Assembly (NCBI RefSeq): GCF_947502065.1
Contig: NZ_CANMYE010000002.1
Span: 124,001 to 188,000, forward strand
Length of the DNA: 64,000 nt
Direction of reading: 5' to 3'
From: an uncultured Pseudoteredinibacter sp.
Lineage (GTDB): Bacteria > Pseudomonadota > Gammaproteobacteria > Pseudomonadales > Cellvibrionaceae
A model generated the notes under the pieces. It was not told where the DNA came from, searched no databases, and saw nothing but the letters and a program-made list of their open reading frames with translations. The position numbers were made by a program, and so were the translations under genes. Positions 1-10,457 of this stretch are shown in pieces. How positions within the stretch are numbered: the stretch's first letter is position 1; every line of letters begins with the position of its first letter.

Positions 1-225
1 CGACTCTTCCGACCACAGCGGAATTAAAGAACCATTTAGGCCAGACATAGCCCAAAGCCCTAATGAAAAAACGATTAGACGATTTGTTTGACTCAACACA
101 CCTGTCGCCAAGCTTCCAACGGTATCGTTTAAACGATAATAGCCAGTTCCTTTTCGCCAGTCGTAGATAATTTCTAGCAACATCAATATGATGAACGCCG
201 GTGTTGTATAGCTTAAAATACTCAC
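1..225 (-). CDS. Sterol desaturase / fatty acid hydroxylase family protein, N-terminus only
   Basis: The first 75 codons are present; the rest lies beyond the left edge. Translation from GTG at 225 gives a hydrophobic start (FIILMLLEII), then a YRLNDTVGSLATGVLSQ stretch and a second hydrophobic segment. This matches the N-terminal part of the integral-membrane sterol desaturase/alkylglycerol-monooxygenase-like hydroxylases, whose diiron histidine motifs lie further downstream and cannot be seen here. A GGGAG Shine-Dalgarno lies about 7 nt before the GTG, which decides the start. It is transcribed away from the peroxiredoxin gene. The substrate is unknown. Confidence 0.7.
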   Translation of the reverse strand, partial: MSILSYTTPAFIILMLLEIIYDWRKGTGYYRLNDTVGSLATGVLSQTNRLIVFSLGLWAMSGLNGSLIPLWSEES

Positions 226-318
226 AGGTAAACTCCCAAAGTTAAGCTAGTGATCGTTATTATTTTTACACTATACTACGATTTGCCAAGAAAATAACTG
301 CAAGAACTGGAGCAAATA

Positions 319-795
319 ATGATCAGCGAACAGCAATCCCTACCATCCGTAGACCTTCAAACCATGACAGAAAATGGCCCTATTGCCCTCAATGGTGATC
401 AACTATTCAAAGGTAAAAAAGTCGTTTTGTTTGCAGTTCCAGGCGCCTTTACGCCCACCTGTTCGGCCGCTCACCTACCTGGCTATGTGGCACTGGCTGA
501 GGAACTAAAGGCCAAAGGTGTTGATGAAATCTATTGCACATCGGTCAATGATGTTTTTGTTATGCATGCTTGGGGGCAGGCGAGCGGCAGCTCTGATGTC
601 ACAATGTTAGCCGACGGCAATGGAAAATTTGCCATGTCTTTAGGCCTTGATATGGATGCTCAGGGATTCAATATGGGTACCGTTCGATCGAAACGTTACG
701 CCATGATTGTTGACGATGGTATTGTTACCCATCTTGCTATAGATGCTAAAGGCCTCGATCAAAGTAGCGCTGAAGCCGTTCTTGCCAAGCTATAA
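319..795 (+). CDS. Peroxiredoxin, Prx5-type
   Basis: A thiol peroxidase of 158 residues that would reduce H2O2 and organic peroxides in the cytoplasm. The peroxidatic cysteine is C48 in the motif PGAFTPTCS, the hallmark of the Prx5 subgroup. A second cysteine (about C73, in EIYCTSVND) could be resolving or contact the reductant. The length is that of the stand-alone family, with no fused glutaredoxin domain. A GGAG about 8 nt before the ATG supports the start. Divergent from the desaturase-like gene and convergent with the DUF1631 gene, so probably its own transcription unit. The reductant (glutathione/glutaredoxin or thioredoxin) cannot be told. Confidence 0.93.
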   Translation: MISEQQSLPSVDLQTMTENGPIALNGDQLFKGKKVVLFAVPGAFTPTCSAAHLPGYVALAEELKAKGVDEIYCTSVNDVFVMHAWGQASGSSDVTMLADGNGKFAMSLGLDMDAQGFNMGTVRSKRYAMIVDDGIVTHLAIDAKGLDQSSAEAVLAKL

Positions 796-862
796 GCTAA
801 AACTGCCATAGCTTGCCCAAGGTTTTCTATTCTCAGTTGGCTTCAGTTAAACCACGAGTAAG

Positions 863-3103
863 CTATGACCTACGTCGGCGCATATCGCCGATTACTGTTT
901 GTAGTGCACGGTCGAACAACTGGCCATCATTTAGCACTCTTAACTTTTCATCTTTTATTGACCAAGCCAGCTCATCCAAGTTTAACTCCATAACCTTTTT
1001 ACCTTGTCGATCGACAAAAACGTAACGCCCTACTGAGGGCAAGATGGCCGCTAGACGACAACGCTGCACCTCTGACTCGTTTTTCCACTGTAACCAAGCG
1101 CCCTGGCTTAGCCTTCTAGCTTGACGCATCGCATAATCACTGGGCGCCAAGCTCTCACGCGCGACTTTGTGTTCATCGGCAGAATCTTGCTCAGAGGCAG
1201 GGGCTACTTCAGCTTGGCTTTTTAAATTAGGCAGATCTAAAGGTTCAGATTTCGCCGATACGGAGCAGGCTTCGTCCAAGTCTAAGCTTACCTGTTGACG
1301 GGGTTTTTGATCCCGTACATGATTTTCAACAGCCTCAAACCAGCCTCGGCTCTGGAAACTATCTAACCCAACATCCGCCAAATCTGCTTCCATTTTTCGA
1401 ACCAACAAAGTCAGCTCGGCTTCATTATTGCGCTGAGCACTGTCCCGCACTATATTGGCCAGTTGCTCCGCCAGGTCCAACTTTTCACTCCAGGCGACAC
1501 TTTCGGCCCCCTGCTTTAAATAAACCATTTGTAAAACTCTTGACCATGCCTGCTTTAACAAAGCTTGAGCAACATTGGGTAAGTCTTTACAGGTTTTACC
1601 TAAAACTTGTTCAACAGCAGCTTTAGCCTGAGCATTAAGCGCCTCCCCTCTAACTTGATCAACCGTTCTCTGAGCAACCAATTCTGCTCGACGCTGCTCT
1701 CGATCAAGAAACTTTTTCAACTGGTGATGCAACTCTGTGAACAGGGTTACATCCTCTACAAATTCATTCTGAACGCGCTGCACGATTAATTCTAACTGCT
1801 CTAAAAGAGTATCTTGCTTTCGCTTTTCAGCATCGTCGGATTCTTGCCAACCTAGAGCACAGCGCGCCATTTCATTTAACAACTGCCTTGCAGGGTGACT
1901 ACCAGCCTGCAAGAAGGCCGCATCAGCTAAAGCGACTTTTAATAAAGGAATTTGCATACGAGAAAGCACCGCTCTCATGGGCGCTGCTAAGTTTGGATCT
2001 TCCCATATATATTCAAACAGCATATGGACGAGATTAATAATATTTCGATCCAGTTGAGAAACCTGCCCCTGGCTTTGTATCAAAGCAGATAACTTTTCAC
2101 TGAGCGCTCGTGCATCTTGCTGGCTTTGTAGAGGTGCATTTACTTGATGTTGGAAGTTTTCAAGCAGTTGGGTAATGTGTTGGCTGCTTAATACGTTTTC
2201 CTCAACTTTACTATTCAGGGTTGGGATTAATGCATCTTCGTCCGTAATTAGCTCATGCAATTCACCAAGTGCATGGCCTTGTACCTTGGTATCCGCACGA
2301 ACACGAGTTCGGCGCGTATTGAGTTTTGCGCGTCTTTCACGGCTGATTTGTCGTTGCAAATCAGGCAACACCCCTTGTTGGGCCATGCGTTGATTCAGCA
2401 AGCTATAGGCATTGGCAAACTGCTGAAGGACGCTGCGCTCAAAGATTTTTAATAACAGGATTTTAATTTTTATTGCGACAGCTAAGCCATCTAACTGTGC
2501 CGCGAAACAAGTTACTAGCTTGTGAGCATCACAAGGGAGTCGCTCAATATGATCCTCACCTTGCCGCCCCAGCAAATAAAAACAGCGGCGCCATAGGTGA
2601 TCTAAGCTTTGCTGATGTTGCTGTTTATGGGCGCTCACCATAGCCTTAACAGCAACCTCTTCTTCCAAGTCATCCTCAGATACCAAAGCAACATCATCGG
2701 CGAACAAGTCATGATCGCCATAGATATCAATGGCCGCTACATTGCTAGCACTTGTGTTTTGTAACTCGACAAAGGCTTTACGCAGGGCCTCAAACATTGA
2801 TTGAGCCAGGTTTGCCTTAGCCATACGCAATGTGCGCATAGCTTCAAAAAAGCTGTTCTGTTCAAGATTACTGCCCGCCAACTCAGCACGCTCAAACAGG
2901 GCATCGTCGGCTTGGTTAAAGAACTGGCTCATGCCTTGTTGCAAAACCTTAGAAAGCAACAGGTGCACAGCCTGTAGCCCTCTAGGCAACTGTTCAACGG
3001 GTTTGTGAACCGGTTCTTTTAAGGCAGCATCACGCAACTTGGAGTTATCCACGCTGGGCTTATTGGCCTTAAGCGGTATCACATTGTCTTTGCTGTTAAC
3101 CAT
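863..3103 (-). CDS. DUF1631 family protein
   Basis: A large, mostly helical cytoplasmic protein of 746 residues without signal peptide or membrane segments. The N-terminal region (about 40-230) contains the FERAELAGSNLEQNSFFEAMR block typical in style of DUF1631 proteins, and the middle is charged and glutamine-rich. The C-terminal 100 residues (after an acidic linker around 600-640) form a separate small domain ending in DRALQTVIGDMRRR. Some databases call members thymidine phosphorylase; nothing in the sequence supports that. In Pseudomonas a DUF1631 gene also lies beside nadC, and the same neighbourhood is seen here. Function unknown. Confidence 0.85.
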   Translation of the reverse strand: MVNSKDNVIPLKANKPSVDNSKLRDAALKEPVHKPVEQLPRGLQAVHLLLSKVLQQGMSQFFNQADDALFERAELAGSNLEQNSFFEAMRTLRMAKANLAQSMFEALRKAFVELQNTSASNVAAIDIYGDHDLFADDVALVSEDDLEEEVAVKAMVSAHKQQHQQSLDHLWRRCFYLLGRQGEDHIERLPCDAHKLVTCFAAQLDGLAVAIKIKILLLKIFERSVLQQFANAYSLLNQRMAQQGVLPDLQRQISRERRAKLNTRRTRVRADTKVQGHALGELHELITDEDALIPTLNSKVEENVLSSQHITQLLENFQHQVNAPLQSQQDARALSEKLSALIQSQGQVSQLDRNIINLVHMLFEYIWEDPNLAAPMRAVLSRMQIPLLKVALADAAFLQAGSHPARQLLNEMARCALGWQESDDAEKRKQDTLLEQLELIVQRVQNEFVEDVTLFTELHHQLKKFLDREQRRAELVAQRTVDQVRGEALNAQAKAAVEQVLGKTCKDLPNVAQALLKQAWSRVLQMVYLKQGAESVAWSEKLDLAEQLANIVRDSAQRNNEAELTLLVRKMEADLADVGLDSFQSRGWFEAVENHVRDQKPRQQVSLDLDEACSVSAKSEPLDLPNLKSQAEVAPASEQDSADEHKVARESLAPSDYAMRQARRLSQGAWLQWKNESEVQRCRLAAILPSVGRYVFVDRQGKKVMELNLDELAWSIKDEKLRVLNDGQLFDRALQTVIGDMRRRRS

Positions 3104-3376
3104 AAATTACTGAGCCTGGTAAGCAGAGTCCCTAGGTGAGCATAATTTGTCCAACAAAATTTGATATTGTTGGACATGGAATTCCGGCCTCCTATGCCGC
3201 CATTCCTCTAAGATAATAGTATTAAATATTCACAAATGGGCATAAAAACGACGTACTGTTAGAATGTTTGATAATAATTTGACTTGAAGCACACTCTCGC
3301 GGCTATAAGCTGGCACCCAGTTTACCGGGTATCACTTAAATCAACCGGCGAGCGAAAACCATTTAAAGGCAGCAGT

Positions 3377-3919
3377 ATGGCAACGCAAGAAACCCCTCCT
3401 GATCCGGGCACCGACAAAATGGGCCGAGGCATGATGTATTTAGCTTGGTTGTGCTTTCTAGTATTGCTGAGCTTTGGTTTTAATAGTTGGCTGGAAAATC
3501 GCCAAGAACAGCGCTATCAGCCTTTAAGTCAAAGAGAAGGGCAGCTGATCCTAGTTGAGCTAAATGCGAATAGACAGGGACATTACCTTAGCCAAGGTAA
3601 GGTTAATGGCAAGGATGTTCGCTTTTTATTGGATACCGGAGCTACTTTAGTTGCCGTACCTGAAGCACTTGCCCGCAAACTGGGCATGCCAAAAGGCCAA
3701 GCAGGGTATGCGCAAACCGCCAACGGCCGATCTCGAGTTTATATGAGTCGTATAGATACGCTAGAACTGGGTGATATTCGACTAGAAAACGTCGCGGCTA
3801 GCATATCCACAGGAATGAAAGGCAATGAGATACTGCTGGGTATGAGCGCCCTCGGGCAATTGGAGTTTAGCCAACAAGGCCGAACGCTGAGCCTACGCCA
3901 ACTTCACCCCCCCAATTAA
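3377..3919 (+). CDS. Membrane-anchored retropepsin-like aspartic protease
   Basis: A 180-residue clan AA aspartic protease of the bacterial TIGR02281 type. One membrane segment (about 18-37, MMYLAWLCFLVLLSFGF) would place the C-terminal domain in the periplasm. The catalytic motif is LLDTGAT near residue 88, with GNEILLGMSALG as the typical later motif; such proteins act as dimers with one Asp each. An in-frame TTG at 3284 would add 31 residues, but ATG 3377 follows a purine-rich stretch and puts the membrane helix in the usual position. It precedes nadC in the same direction, as in related genomes. Substrate unknown. Confidence 0.85.
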   Translation: MATQETPPDPGTDKMGRGMMYLAWLCFLVLLSFGFNSWLENRQEQRYQPLSQREGQLILVELNANRQGHYLSQGKVNGKDVRFLLDTGATLVAVPEALARKLGMPKGQAGYAQTANGRSRVYMSRIDTLELGDIRLENVAASISTGMKGNEILLGMSALGQLEFSQQGRTLSLRQLHPPN

Positions 3920-3943
3920 GACTTACAACAGCTATGGTATAAT
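3916..3943 (+). promoter_or_regulatory. Predicted sigma70 promoter of nadC
   Basis: An extended -10 element TGGTATAAT (3935-3943, with perfect TATAAT) lies 33 nt before the nadC ATG. A weak -35 (TTAAGA, 3916-3921) sits 16 bp upstream. This suggests nadC has its own promoter even though the protease gene lies just upstream in the same direction. Confidence 0.6.
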
Positions 3944-3976
3944 ATTTGGCTTTGTAACTTACAGAAGAGACAAGCA

Positions 3977-4831
3977 ATGGAGCTGAGCTCGCTCACAGAA
4001 GAAATCAGCAGCAATGTACGTGCTGCATTGCAAGAAGACATTGGTGATGGCGACATCACCGCCGCTTTGATTCCCGCCAATCAACAAGCGACCGCCAAGG
4101 TGATTACGAGAGAAGATTGCGTGATCTGTGGTACCGCCTGGGTGAATGAGGTTTTTCGCCAACTGGATCCGAGTGTGGAGCTTGAGTGGCATGTACAAGA
4201 TGGCGATAAAGTGAGCGCCGACAGCCTGTTATACACCCTCAGAGGCTCAGCTCGCAGTTTGCTAAGCGGGGAACGTGCAGCACTTAACTTCTTGCAGCTA
4301 CTTTCTGGCACCGCCAGCAGCTGCCTAAGTTATGCACAACTGGTGGAGCATACGCAAGTCCGTATTTTGGATACCCGCAAGACCATTCCCGGCTTACGCA
4401 TGGCACAAAAATACGCCGTCAGCCAAGGTGGCTGCCATAACCATCGCATTGGTTTATTTGACGCTTACCTAATTAAAGAAAACCATATTGCCGCCTGCGG
4501 CGGTATTGCACAGGCTATTAGTCAAGCCAAAATTAATCAGCCCGGTAAACCCGTCGAGGTGGAGGTGGAATCAATCGCCGAAATGATGCAGGCCTTAGAG
4601 GCCCGGGCCGACATCATCATGCTTGATAATTTTGACAACGACACGCTGCGAGAGGCTGTAAGCATTAATGGCAGCCACGCACACAAAGCCAAGCTAGAAG
4701 CTTCTGGTAACGTTAATCAAAACACTTTAGTGGGAATCGCCGAGACAGGTGTCGACTTTATCTCCATCGGAGCTTTGACCAAAGATTGTAAAGCCGTAGA
4801 TTTATCAATGCGCCTGACGATGTCAGAGTAA
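3977..4831 (+). CDS. nadC: Nicotinate-nucleotide pyrophosphorylase (quinolinate phosphoribosyltransferase)
   Basis: Converts quinolinate and PRPP to nicotinate mononucleotide, CO2 and PPi in de novo NAD synthesis. At 284 residues it has full family length. Visible motifs include [12 protein letters not shown] at the N-terminus, [29 protein letters not shown] (substrate-binding Arg/Lys), the GGCHNHR motif and EVEVES, with MLDNF and SIGALTK near the end. No amidase or nadA/nadB gene is nearby, so NAD genes are scattered. It is followed by a strong hairpin shared with the convergent chemoreceptor gene. Confidence 0.97.
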   Translation: MELSSLTEEISSNVRAALQEDIGDGDITAALIPANQQATAKVITREDCVICGTAWVNEVFRQLDPSVELEWHVQDGDKVSADSLLYTLRGSARSLLSGERAALNFLQLLSGTASSCLSYAQLVEHTQVRILDTRKTIPGLRMAQKYAVSQGGCHNHRIGLFDAYLIKENHIAACGGIAQAISQAKINQPGKPVEVEVESIAEMMQALEARADIIMLDNFDNDTLREAVSINGSHAHKAKLEASGNVNQNTLVGIAETGVDFISIGALTKDCKAVDLSMRLTMSE

Positions 4832-4837
4832 ACCAAG

Positions 4838-4863
4838 AAAAGGGCCTAAACTCAGGCCCTTTT
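4838..4863. terminator. Bidirectional intrinsic terminator between nadC and chemoreceptor gene
   Basis: A perfect 10-bp stem AAAAGGGCCT / AGGCCCTTTT with a 6-nt loop lies between the convergent stop codons. The A-rich and T-rich arms give a U-tract in either direction, so it can end both transcripts. Confidence 0.85.
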
Positions 4864-4876
4864 GCTGCGCTCAGTT

Positions 4877-6469
4877 TTACAAACTGAAGCGGCCTACCAA
4901 TTCATTTAATCTGCTTACCGATTGACTCAAATCACCGGCCGTCTTTTTGGCTTCTGTAGAACCATGCTGAACCGCTGCCCCCAAAACTGAAAACTCTTCT
5001 ACTTGGCTTTGAATACAGCGCGCATTGTTACTGGCACCACTATTCAACTCGGCTACTGTACGACTGGACTGACTCAGATCCAAAATGGTCTCTTGAATTT
5101 GATTTAAAGTCGCCACTGTAGCCTGCGCCATCTGGGCTGACTGCTCAGCTTGATCACTGTTGCTTTCCATAGAAGCAACCACAGTAGTGATGGCGTTCAC
5201 TAAAGACGTTAACATGCTATTGATTTCTTCGGTTGACTGCTGAGTACGATTGGCCAAGGTACGAACTTCATCGGCAACCACAGCAAAGCCTCTGCCCGAC
5301 TCCCCTGCCCTAGCGGCCTCAATGGCAGCATTCAATGCCAGCAAGTTAGTTTGCTCTGCAATTTCCGCAATGGTGCCAACGACACTGGAAACTTGATCAC
5401 CGGTTTTGCGCAGTTCACCGAGCTGTTGTGAGGAGGCTTCAATATTTTGAGCCAACTCCACCACGCTGCCTGCTGTCGCGCGCACTTGCGTTGCTCCGCC
5501 CTCAACAACCTCCGCGCCCTTTTGTGCGGATTTATAACTTTCTTCAGAGCGCTGCAAGCCTTCTTCAACCGAAGATCGAAGGTCTTTCATACGCAGATTT
5601 AGCTGTTCAATTTCACCATTGAGCTGTACAACTTGTTTATCTGTATCGCCGGAATGCCCCTGCATATCTTCCGAGGCTGAAGCAACACCGTGACTGACTT
5701 TTTGCACATCAGTGAGGGCCGCTTTAACACTATTCAATAAATTGTTGACACTGGAGGATGCTCGACTAATTTCCTCTGAGCCGCCCACTACCAGCCGCTC
5801 ACGAAGATTCAACTCTTCGGCAACTACGGTTAGCCTGTCCGCCAAATTAGATATCGGCTTGGAAATTGTCTGGCGACTTAGCCAAAATGCTCCGATCGCC
5901 ACAACCGTTATAGACAATAACATAATGGTCACCAAGCTCGTGATCTCAGCAACATCCGCTCGGATCATCGCTGCACTGTCCTTCGCTTCGCGCTCCAGTG
6001 AGAGCTTAATCTCATGTAGATCCTTATGGGAGAGATCAATTTCTTTTTGAAGTTCAGACAGCGTAATACGAGCTGAATCCCAATCAACCTCATCACCCGA
6101 CATATTACTTAATAAGACTTCAGACTTGGATCGCATACGAGCCACCCCCTGGGAAAGCTCGCCTTTCTCTGCAGCCAGCGCTTTGACCTGCAAAGCGTTA
6201 TTGATGAGCCCAAAGCCTTTTGAAGTAAGCCGCTGATACTGCTCGTCATCTATGCTGGTACTATAGAAGGCATAAGACCCAATAAGAATTTTATCCACTT
6301 GCTGCCCCAGCTGCTCAATAGCGGATACGGCGGGAAGAGTTTCACCTACGAAATGTTCCGTACGCTGCCCAACATCATCCGCATCTGCAAAAAGAAAAAC
6401 TGCTGCAATAGCGCTAACAATGAGTACAGCCAAGTAGCCCAGTAAGGCTTTCATACTGATCGAATTCAC
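4877..6469 (-). CDS. Methyl-accepting chemotaxis protein
   Basis: A 530-residue inner-membrane chemoreceptor. The first membrane helix is at about 7-26, a roughly 150-residue helical periplasmic sensor (four-helix-bundle type) follows, and the second helix is at about 175-197. A HAMP linker ([11 protein letters not shown]) leads to the long coiled-coil signalling domain. The highly conserved hairpin tip reads [21 protein letters not shown], followed by [13 protein letters not shown], so coupling to CheW/CheA is expected. No che genes are in the window; it is an orphan receptor with an unknown ligand. Divergent from the isoaspartyl peptidase gene. Confidence 0.95.
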   Translation of the reverse strand: MNSISMKALLGYLAVLIVSAIAAVFLFADADDVGQRTEHFVGETLPAVSAIEQLGQQVDKILIGSYAFYSTSIDDEQYQRLTSKGFGLINNALQVKALAAEKGELSQGVARMRSKSEVLLSNMSGDEVDWDSARITLSELQKEIDLSHKDLHEIKLSLEREAKDSAAMIRADVAEITSLVTIMLLSITVVAIGAFWLSRQTISKPISNLADRLTVVAEELNLRERLVVGGSEEISRASSSVNNLLNSVKAALTDVQKVSHGVASASEDMQGHSGDTDKQVVQLNGEIEQLNLRMKDLRSSVEEGLQRSEESYKSAQKGAEVVEGGATQVRATAGSVVELAQNIEASSQQLGELRKTGDQVSSVVGTIAEIAEQTNLLALNAAIEAARAGESGRGFAVVADEVRTLANRTQQSTEEINSMLTSLVNAITTVVASMESNSDQAEQSAQMAQATVATLNQIQETILDLSQSSRTVAELNSGASNNARCIQSQVEEFSVLGAAVQHGSTEAKKTAGDLSQSVSRLNELVGRFSL

Positions 6470-6582
6470 AATACACTCCTATGAGTAACGTCAGCCTTCC
6501 ATGGCTACGGGCGTTGACTGCTTCTCCCAAACAACCCTCGCAGGCAGTATCGGCCAGTTGTTGTTTTTCTTAAGAGTCAAAA

Positions 6583-7608
6583 ATGAAAACTAAGAGTAAA
6601 TTTCAAATGTCTAAAATCAGCATAACGCTACTAAGCTTATTATTATGGAGCGCCAGCTCTGCAGCAATCGACAGCAAAAACATCGCCATCGTGATTCATG
6701 GTGGTGCAGGCAATATCAAAGCAGCTCAACTTAGCAGCGAACAAGAACGTGCTTATAAATTGAAACTAGAGCAAGCACGCAACGAGGCTTACGCAACTCT
6801 TGCCAACGGTGGAACTAGCTTAGATGCGGTAGTAAAGGCAATCACCATCTTAGAAGATTCCCCACTGTTTAATGCCGGCAAAGGAGCTGTTTACAACTTT
6901 GAGGGGCGACATGATCTCGACGCCTCCATCATGGAGGGTAAGAAGCTACAAGCTGGCGCCGTTGCCGGAGTGCAAACGGTTAAAAACCCCATTGTTCTTG
7001 CGCGGGCAGTTATGGAGAAATCTGATCATGTATTTTTGGCCGGTCAAGGCGCCGAAGCATTCGCAGAACAACAGCAGCTTAGTTTAGTCGATAACACTTA
7101 CTTTAATACTGAGAAGCGTTTTAAGTCTTTGCAAAAGGCTAAACAATCTTTACTAAAAACTAGCTGGAATCAAACAGACAAGGATCTAGAAATTGATTAT
7201 AAAATGGGTACAGTGGGCGCCGTCGCACTGGATCAGTATGGCAATATTGCGGCCGGCACCTCAACAGGGGGGCGCACAGCCAAACGCTATGGCCGCATCG
7301 GCGACTCACCCGTTATCGGTGCTGGAACTTGGGCAGACAATCGCAGTTGCGGCGTCTCAGCCACTGGGCATGGTGAGTTTTTTATCCGATTCAATGTCGC
7401 TGCCGACATCTGTGCGCGAGTGAAATATCAAAATTTGAGCATTCAGGCCGCCGCGGATCAACTTATTCAACAAGAGCTAGCCAACATCAAAGGCTCAGGA
7501 GGGGTAATCGTTCTGGATCGGCAAGGCAATATAGCCTACTCCTTCAACACCAAAGGCATGTACAGAGCCTTTAAGAATAACCGAGAAGAGCACGTTGCTA
7601 TCTATTAA
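6583..7608 (+). CDS. Periplasmic isoaspartyl peptidase / plant-type L-asparaginase
   Basis: An N-terminal-nucleophile hydrolase of 341 residues, related to E. coli IaaA, that splits isoaspartyl dipeptides and has weak asparaginase activity. It starts with a signal-peptide-like segment (about 1-28, ISITLLSLLLWSASSAAI), so it is predicted to be exported. The mature protein opens with IVIHGGAGN. Autocleavage should occur before the Thr in KMGTVGAVALD (about residue 208); GRIGDSPVIGAGTWAD and the ATGHGE substrate-binding motif follow. Length and motif order are normal. Probably monocistronic. The alternative, a cytoplasmic form from an internal start, is less likely given the clear leader. Confidence 0.92.
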   Translation: MKTKSKFQMSKISITLLSLLLWSASSAAIDSKNIAIVIHGGAGNIKAAQLSSEQERAYKLKLEQARNEAYATLANGGTSLDAVVKAITILEDSPLFNAGKGAVYNFEGRHDLDASIMEGKKLQAGAVAGVQTVKNPIVLARAVMEKSDHVFLAGQGAEAFAEQQQLSLVDNTYFNTEKRFKSLQKAKQSLLKTSWNQTDKDLEIDYKMGTVGAVALDQYGNIAAGTSTGGRTAKRYGRIGDSPVIGAGTWADNRSCGVSATGHGEFFIRFNVAADICARVKYQNLSIQAAADQLIQQELANIKGSGGVIVLDRQGNIAYSFNTKGMYRAFKNNREEHVAIY

Positions 7609-7775
7609 AGCTAATTGACCAGCAAAACTAATACTAAAGAACCAGTTCAAGAGAAGTATTCCCGAGCCGATATAGGAAAGGCACATAAGATAGTTTTAAG
7701 GTCTTGCTCTTCAAGCTACCATCACTATACTGCCTTGCTTTTTCTCGGTCGGCCCTACACCTTGGTGGGAATATC

Positions 7776-9026
7776 ATGATCTTTAACGGTTCACACTCAG
7801 ATATTAGCGAGCAATTGGATGCTATTGGTACCCCGGTATCTATCTGGCAACAGGGAAGTGCAGACACTTATCAATTGATCAGTGCTAACGATTTGTACCA
7901 AGAGGTACTCGATGGCCCTGTCACCCGGCAACTCGGCAACGAGCTGCAGGGAATATTACCCCGCTACATTATCGGCGATATCAAACAAGCCATGGCGCAA
8001 TGCTGTCGCCTCTTAGAATCCAGAGAAGTAGAAATCGCCATTGAGCGCCACGGCCAAACTTGCTGGTGGCGCTTTATTTACACACCAATAAATAGCGAAG
8101 GTCAGCAGCGAGTTCTAAACACCTGCATTGATATTAGCGAGAAAAAACGCCTAGAGCATAGCCTGCAAACCAGCATGCGGCGTTTTGAGGCCGTTATTAA
8201 TTCTGCCTACGACGGCATTATTACAATTGATGACGAGCAAAACATTAAAATGTTCAATAAGGCTGCCAGCGAAATGTTTGGACTTCCTCAGCAAGAGGCG
8301 CTCGGCAAATCACTCAGTAGTTTTATTCCAGCCCGATACCGCGAAAATCACGCCAGCCATGTTGCGGGCTTTCGAGAATCACCAACCTTATCTAGGCCCA
8401 TGCATACCCGCGCATCGGTCATGGGCGTACGCCAGGATGGCAGTGAGTTTCCCCTAGAAATTACCATCTCTAAAATACAAGTTGGTACCAATAGCGAAAT
8501 GACAGCAGTCTTAAGAGATATCTCTGAGCGTGCACTATTAATTGAAGAGCTACGACAGGCTGCCGCAATTGACCCTTTAACCGGTACTTTTAATCGGCGT
8601 TACTTTTCCAAACAGCTCGACAACGAACGTAAACGCTGCCAACGATTTGATCATCAAATGGCCTTAATCATGTTCGATGTGGACCACTTTAAAGCAGTGA
8701 ACGATGCCAAAGGCCACAGCGAAGGCGATAAGGTATTAGAGGCATTAAGCTTAAAAGTTCGCCAGCAATTACGTGACGTGGATATTTTTGCACGCTGGGG
8801 CGGCGACGAGTTCATTATTTTATTGCCCGAAAGCGATTTAGCCTCAGCTACTGTGGTCGCTGAAAAAATTCGTGAGGTAGTAGCCATTTCACTCGCCCCC
8901 ATCAGCTTGAGTATGGGCGTACTGAGCTCCAATGGCGAACAAGAAAGTATCGATATTGTAAATCAAGTGGATAGTTTGATGTATGCCGCCAAGAACGAAG
9001 GGCGCAATCGCGTGATAGGATCTTAA
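7776..9026 (+). CDS. PAS-PAS-GGDEF diguanylate cyclase
   Basis: A soluble 416-residue protein with an N-terminal PAS-like domain (about 1-125), a second PAS domain (about 130-250, beginning FEAVINSAYDGIITID) and a C-terminal GGDEF domain. The active site RWGGDEF is intact at about residue 341. An RDVD inhibitory I-site sits exactly five residues before it, so product inhibition by c-di-GMP is expected. There is no EAL domain. The start is ATG 7776, preceded by GGTGGGA at 7764-7770; an upstream TTG would add 24 poorly supported residues. The signal sensed by the PAS domains is unknown. Confidence 0.94.
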   Translation: MIFNGSHSDISEQLDAIGTPVSIWQQGSADTYQLISANDLYQEVLDGPVTRQLGNELQGILPRYIIGDIKQAMAQCCRLLESREVEIAIERHGQTCWWRFIYTPINSEGQQRVLNTCIDISEKKRLEHSLQTSMRRFEAVINSAYDGIITIDDEQNIKMFNKAASEMFGLPQQEALGKSLSSFIPARYRENHASHVAGFRESPTLSRPMHTRASVMGVRQDGSEFPLEITISKIQVGTNSEMTAVLRDISERALLIEELRQAAAIDPLTGTFNRRYFSKQLDNERKRCQRFDHQMALIMFDVDHFKAVNDAKGHSEGDKVLEALSLKVRQQLRDVDIFARWGGDEFIILLPESDLASATVVAEKIREVVAISLAPISLSMGVLSSNGEQESIDIVNQVDSLMYAAKNEGRNRVIGS

Positions 9027-9075
9027 CTCAGTATTTAGCCCAGCAGCTGTCAGCACTTAAAAGGCAGTAAAACAA

Positions 9076-9103
9076 AAAAGCCCAGGCCAAGGCCTGGGCT
9101 TTT
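9076..9103. terminator. Bidirectional intrinsic terminator after the cyclase gene and oadB
   Basis: A perfect 13-bp stem AAAAGCCCAGGCC / GGCCTGGGCTTTT with a 2-nt spacer lies between the convergent ends of the GGDEF gene and oadB. A-rich and T-rich arms allow it to act in both directions. Confidence 0.9.
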
Positions 9104-9123
9104 AGAGCTGCAACAACAGTAAC

Positions 9124-10440
9124 TTAAGTCGCCATTCCTTGCACGATAGAGATCATTACACCTGCAGCAACCGCCGAGCCGATTACACCGGCTACGTTCG
9201 GGCCCATCGCATGCATCAACAAGAAGTTTTGTGGATTGTATTCCAGACCCACCTTGTTAGAAACACGCGCTGCCATAGGTACGGCCGACACACCTGCCGA
9301 ACCAATTAATGGGTTAATTTGCTGCTCGCTGAACTTGTTCATCAGCTTAGCCATCAATACACCCATGGCGGTGCCGATACCAAAGGCCACAACACCTAGC
9401 GCCATAATGCCCAAGGTCTTGGCGTCTAGGAAAACATCGGCCGCCAACTTAGAGCCCACAGAAAGGCCCAAGAAGATGGTAGTGATATTGATCAGCGCAT
9501 TTTGAGCGGTGTCCGATAGACGATCAACCACGCCACACTCTTTCATCAGGTTACCAAAGCAGAACATGCCAAGCAGTGGTGCCGCCGAAGGTAGCAACAA
9601 GGCAACCGCAATCAAGACGATGATTGGGAATACAATCTTCTCGCGCTTCGATACTGGACGTAGCTGAGTCATCACAATTTTACGCTCTTCCTCAGTGGTT
9701 AAGGCGCGCATAATCGGTGGCTGAATCATAGGCACAAGCGCCATATATGAATAAGCCGCTACGGCAATTGCTCCCAGCAATTCTGGCGATAGAATCGAGG
9801 CCACATAGATAGCTGTCGGACCATCTGCACCGCCGATAATACCAATGGCCGCCGCATCGGCGATGGAGAAATCCATAATGCCCATAGCGCTTAGGCCAAC
9901 TGCCCCCAATACCGTTGCAAAAATACCAAACTGAGCTGCTGCACCTAAGAACAGAGTACGCGGGTTAGCCAGTAGAGGACCAAAATCGGTCATGGCGCCA
10001 ACACCCATGAAGATCAACAGCGGTGCAATGGTTGAACCAATCGCAACTGAGTAGAACTTGTACAGCATGCCGCTTTCATAGCCGGCATTGGCCGCAATCT
10101 GTTCGGCTAACAAAATCTGCTGAGCCGAGGCATCGCCCATTGCCGCTTTAATATCGGCGTAGGTTTCATAGTTTGCAAGCTCAAGAGCACCTGCGATAGC
10201 TGCCATCATTTCTGGGCCACCACCCATCAGGGCATTCTGCACCGCCGAGTAGGCCAAACCCGCACCTGGGATGTTGGCCAAGATACCACCGAAACCAATA
10301 GGTACTAACAACAGGGGTTCAAAGTTTTTGCTAATGGCCAACCACAATAGCAGCAAGCCAATAGCAATCATGACGACCTGACCAGGCCCCGAAAACTGAG
10401 CTAGACCAGAATCTGCCCATAATCCAAGTAACGCTTCCAT
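9124..10440 (-). CDS. oadB: Oxaloacetate decarboxylase, Na+-pumping, beta subunit
   Basis: The membrane subunit of the oxaloacetate decarboxylase sodium pump. It decarboxylates carboxybiotin and exports Na+. The 438 residues are mostly hydrophobic helices with family motifs such as [16 protein letters not shown] (the Asp of this segment is the Na+-binding residue in characterised homologues), GLSVGSKL and [21 protein letters not shown]. Last gene of an oadG-oadA-oadB operon, 17 nt after oadA. A glutaconyl-CoA or methylmalonyl-CoA decarboxylase beta subunit is excluded by the OadA partner. Confidence 0.96.
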   Translation of the reverse strand: MEALLGLWADSGLAQFSGPGQVVMIAIGLLLLWLAISKNFEPLLLVPIGFGGILANIPGAGLAYSAVQNALMGGGPEMMAAIAGALELANYETYADIKAAMGDASAQQILLAEQIAANAGYESGMLYKFYSVAIGSTIAPLLIFMGVGAMTDFGPLLANPRTLFLGAAAQFGIFATVLGAVGLSAMGIMDFSIADAAAIGIIGGADGPTAIYVASILSPELLGAIAVAAYSYMALVPMIQPPIMRALTTEEERKIVMTQLRPVSKREKIVFPIIVLIAVALLLPSAAPLLGMFCFGNLMKECGVVDRLSDTAQNALINITTIFLGLSVGSKLAADVFLDAKTLGIMALGVVAFGIGTAMGVLMAKLMNKFSEQQINPLIGSAGVSAVPMAARVSNKVGLEYNPQNFLLMHAMGPNVAGVIGSAVAAGVMISIVQGMAT

Positions 10441-10457
10441 TTAGATCACCTCCAAAC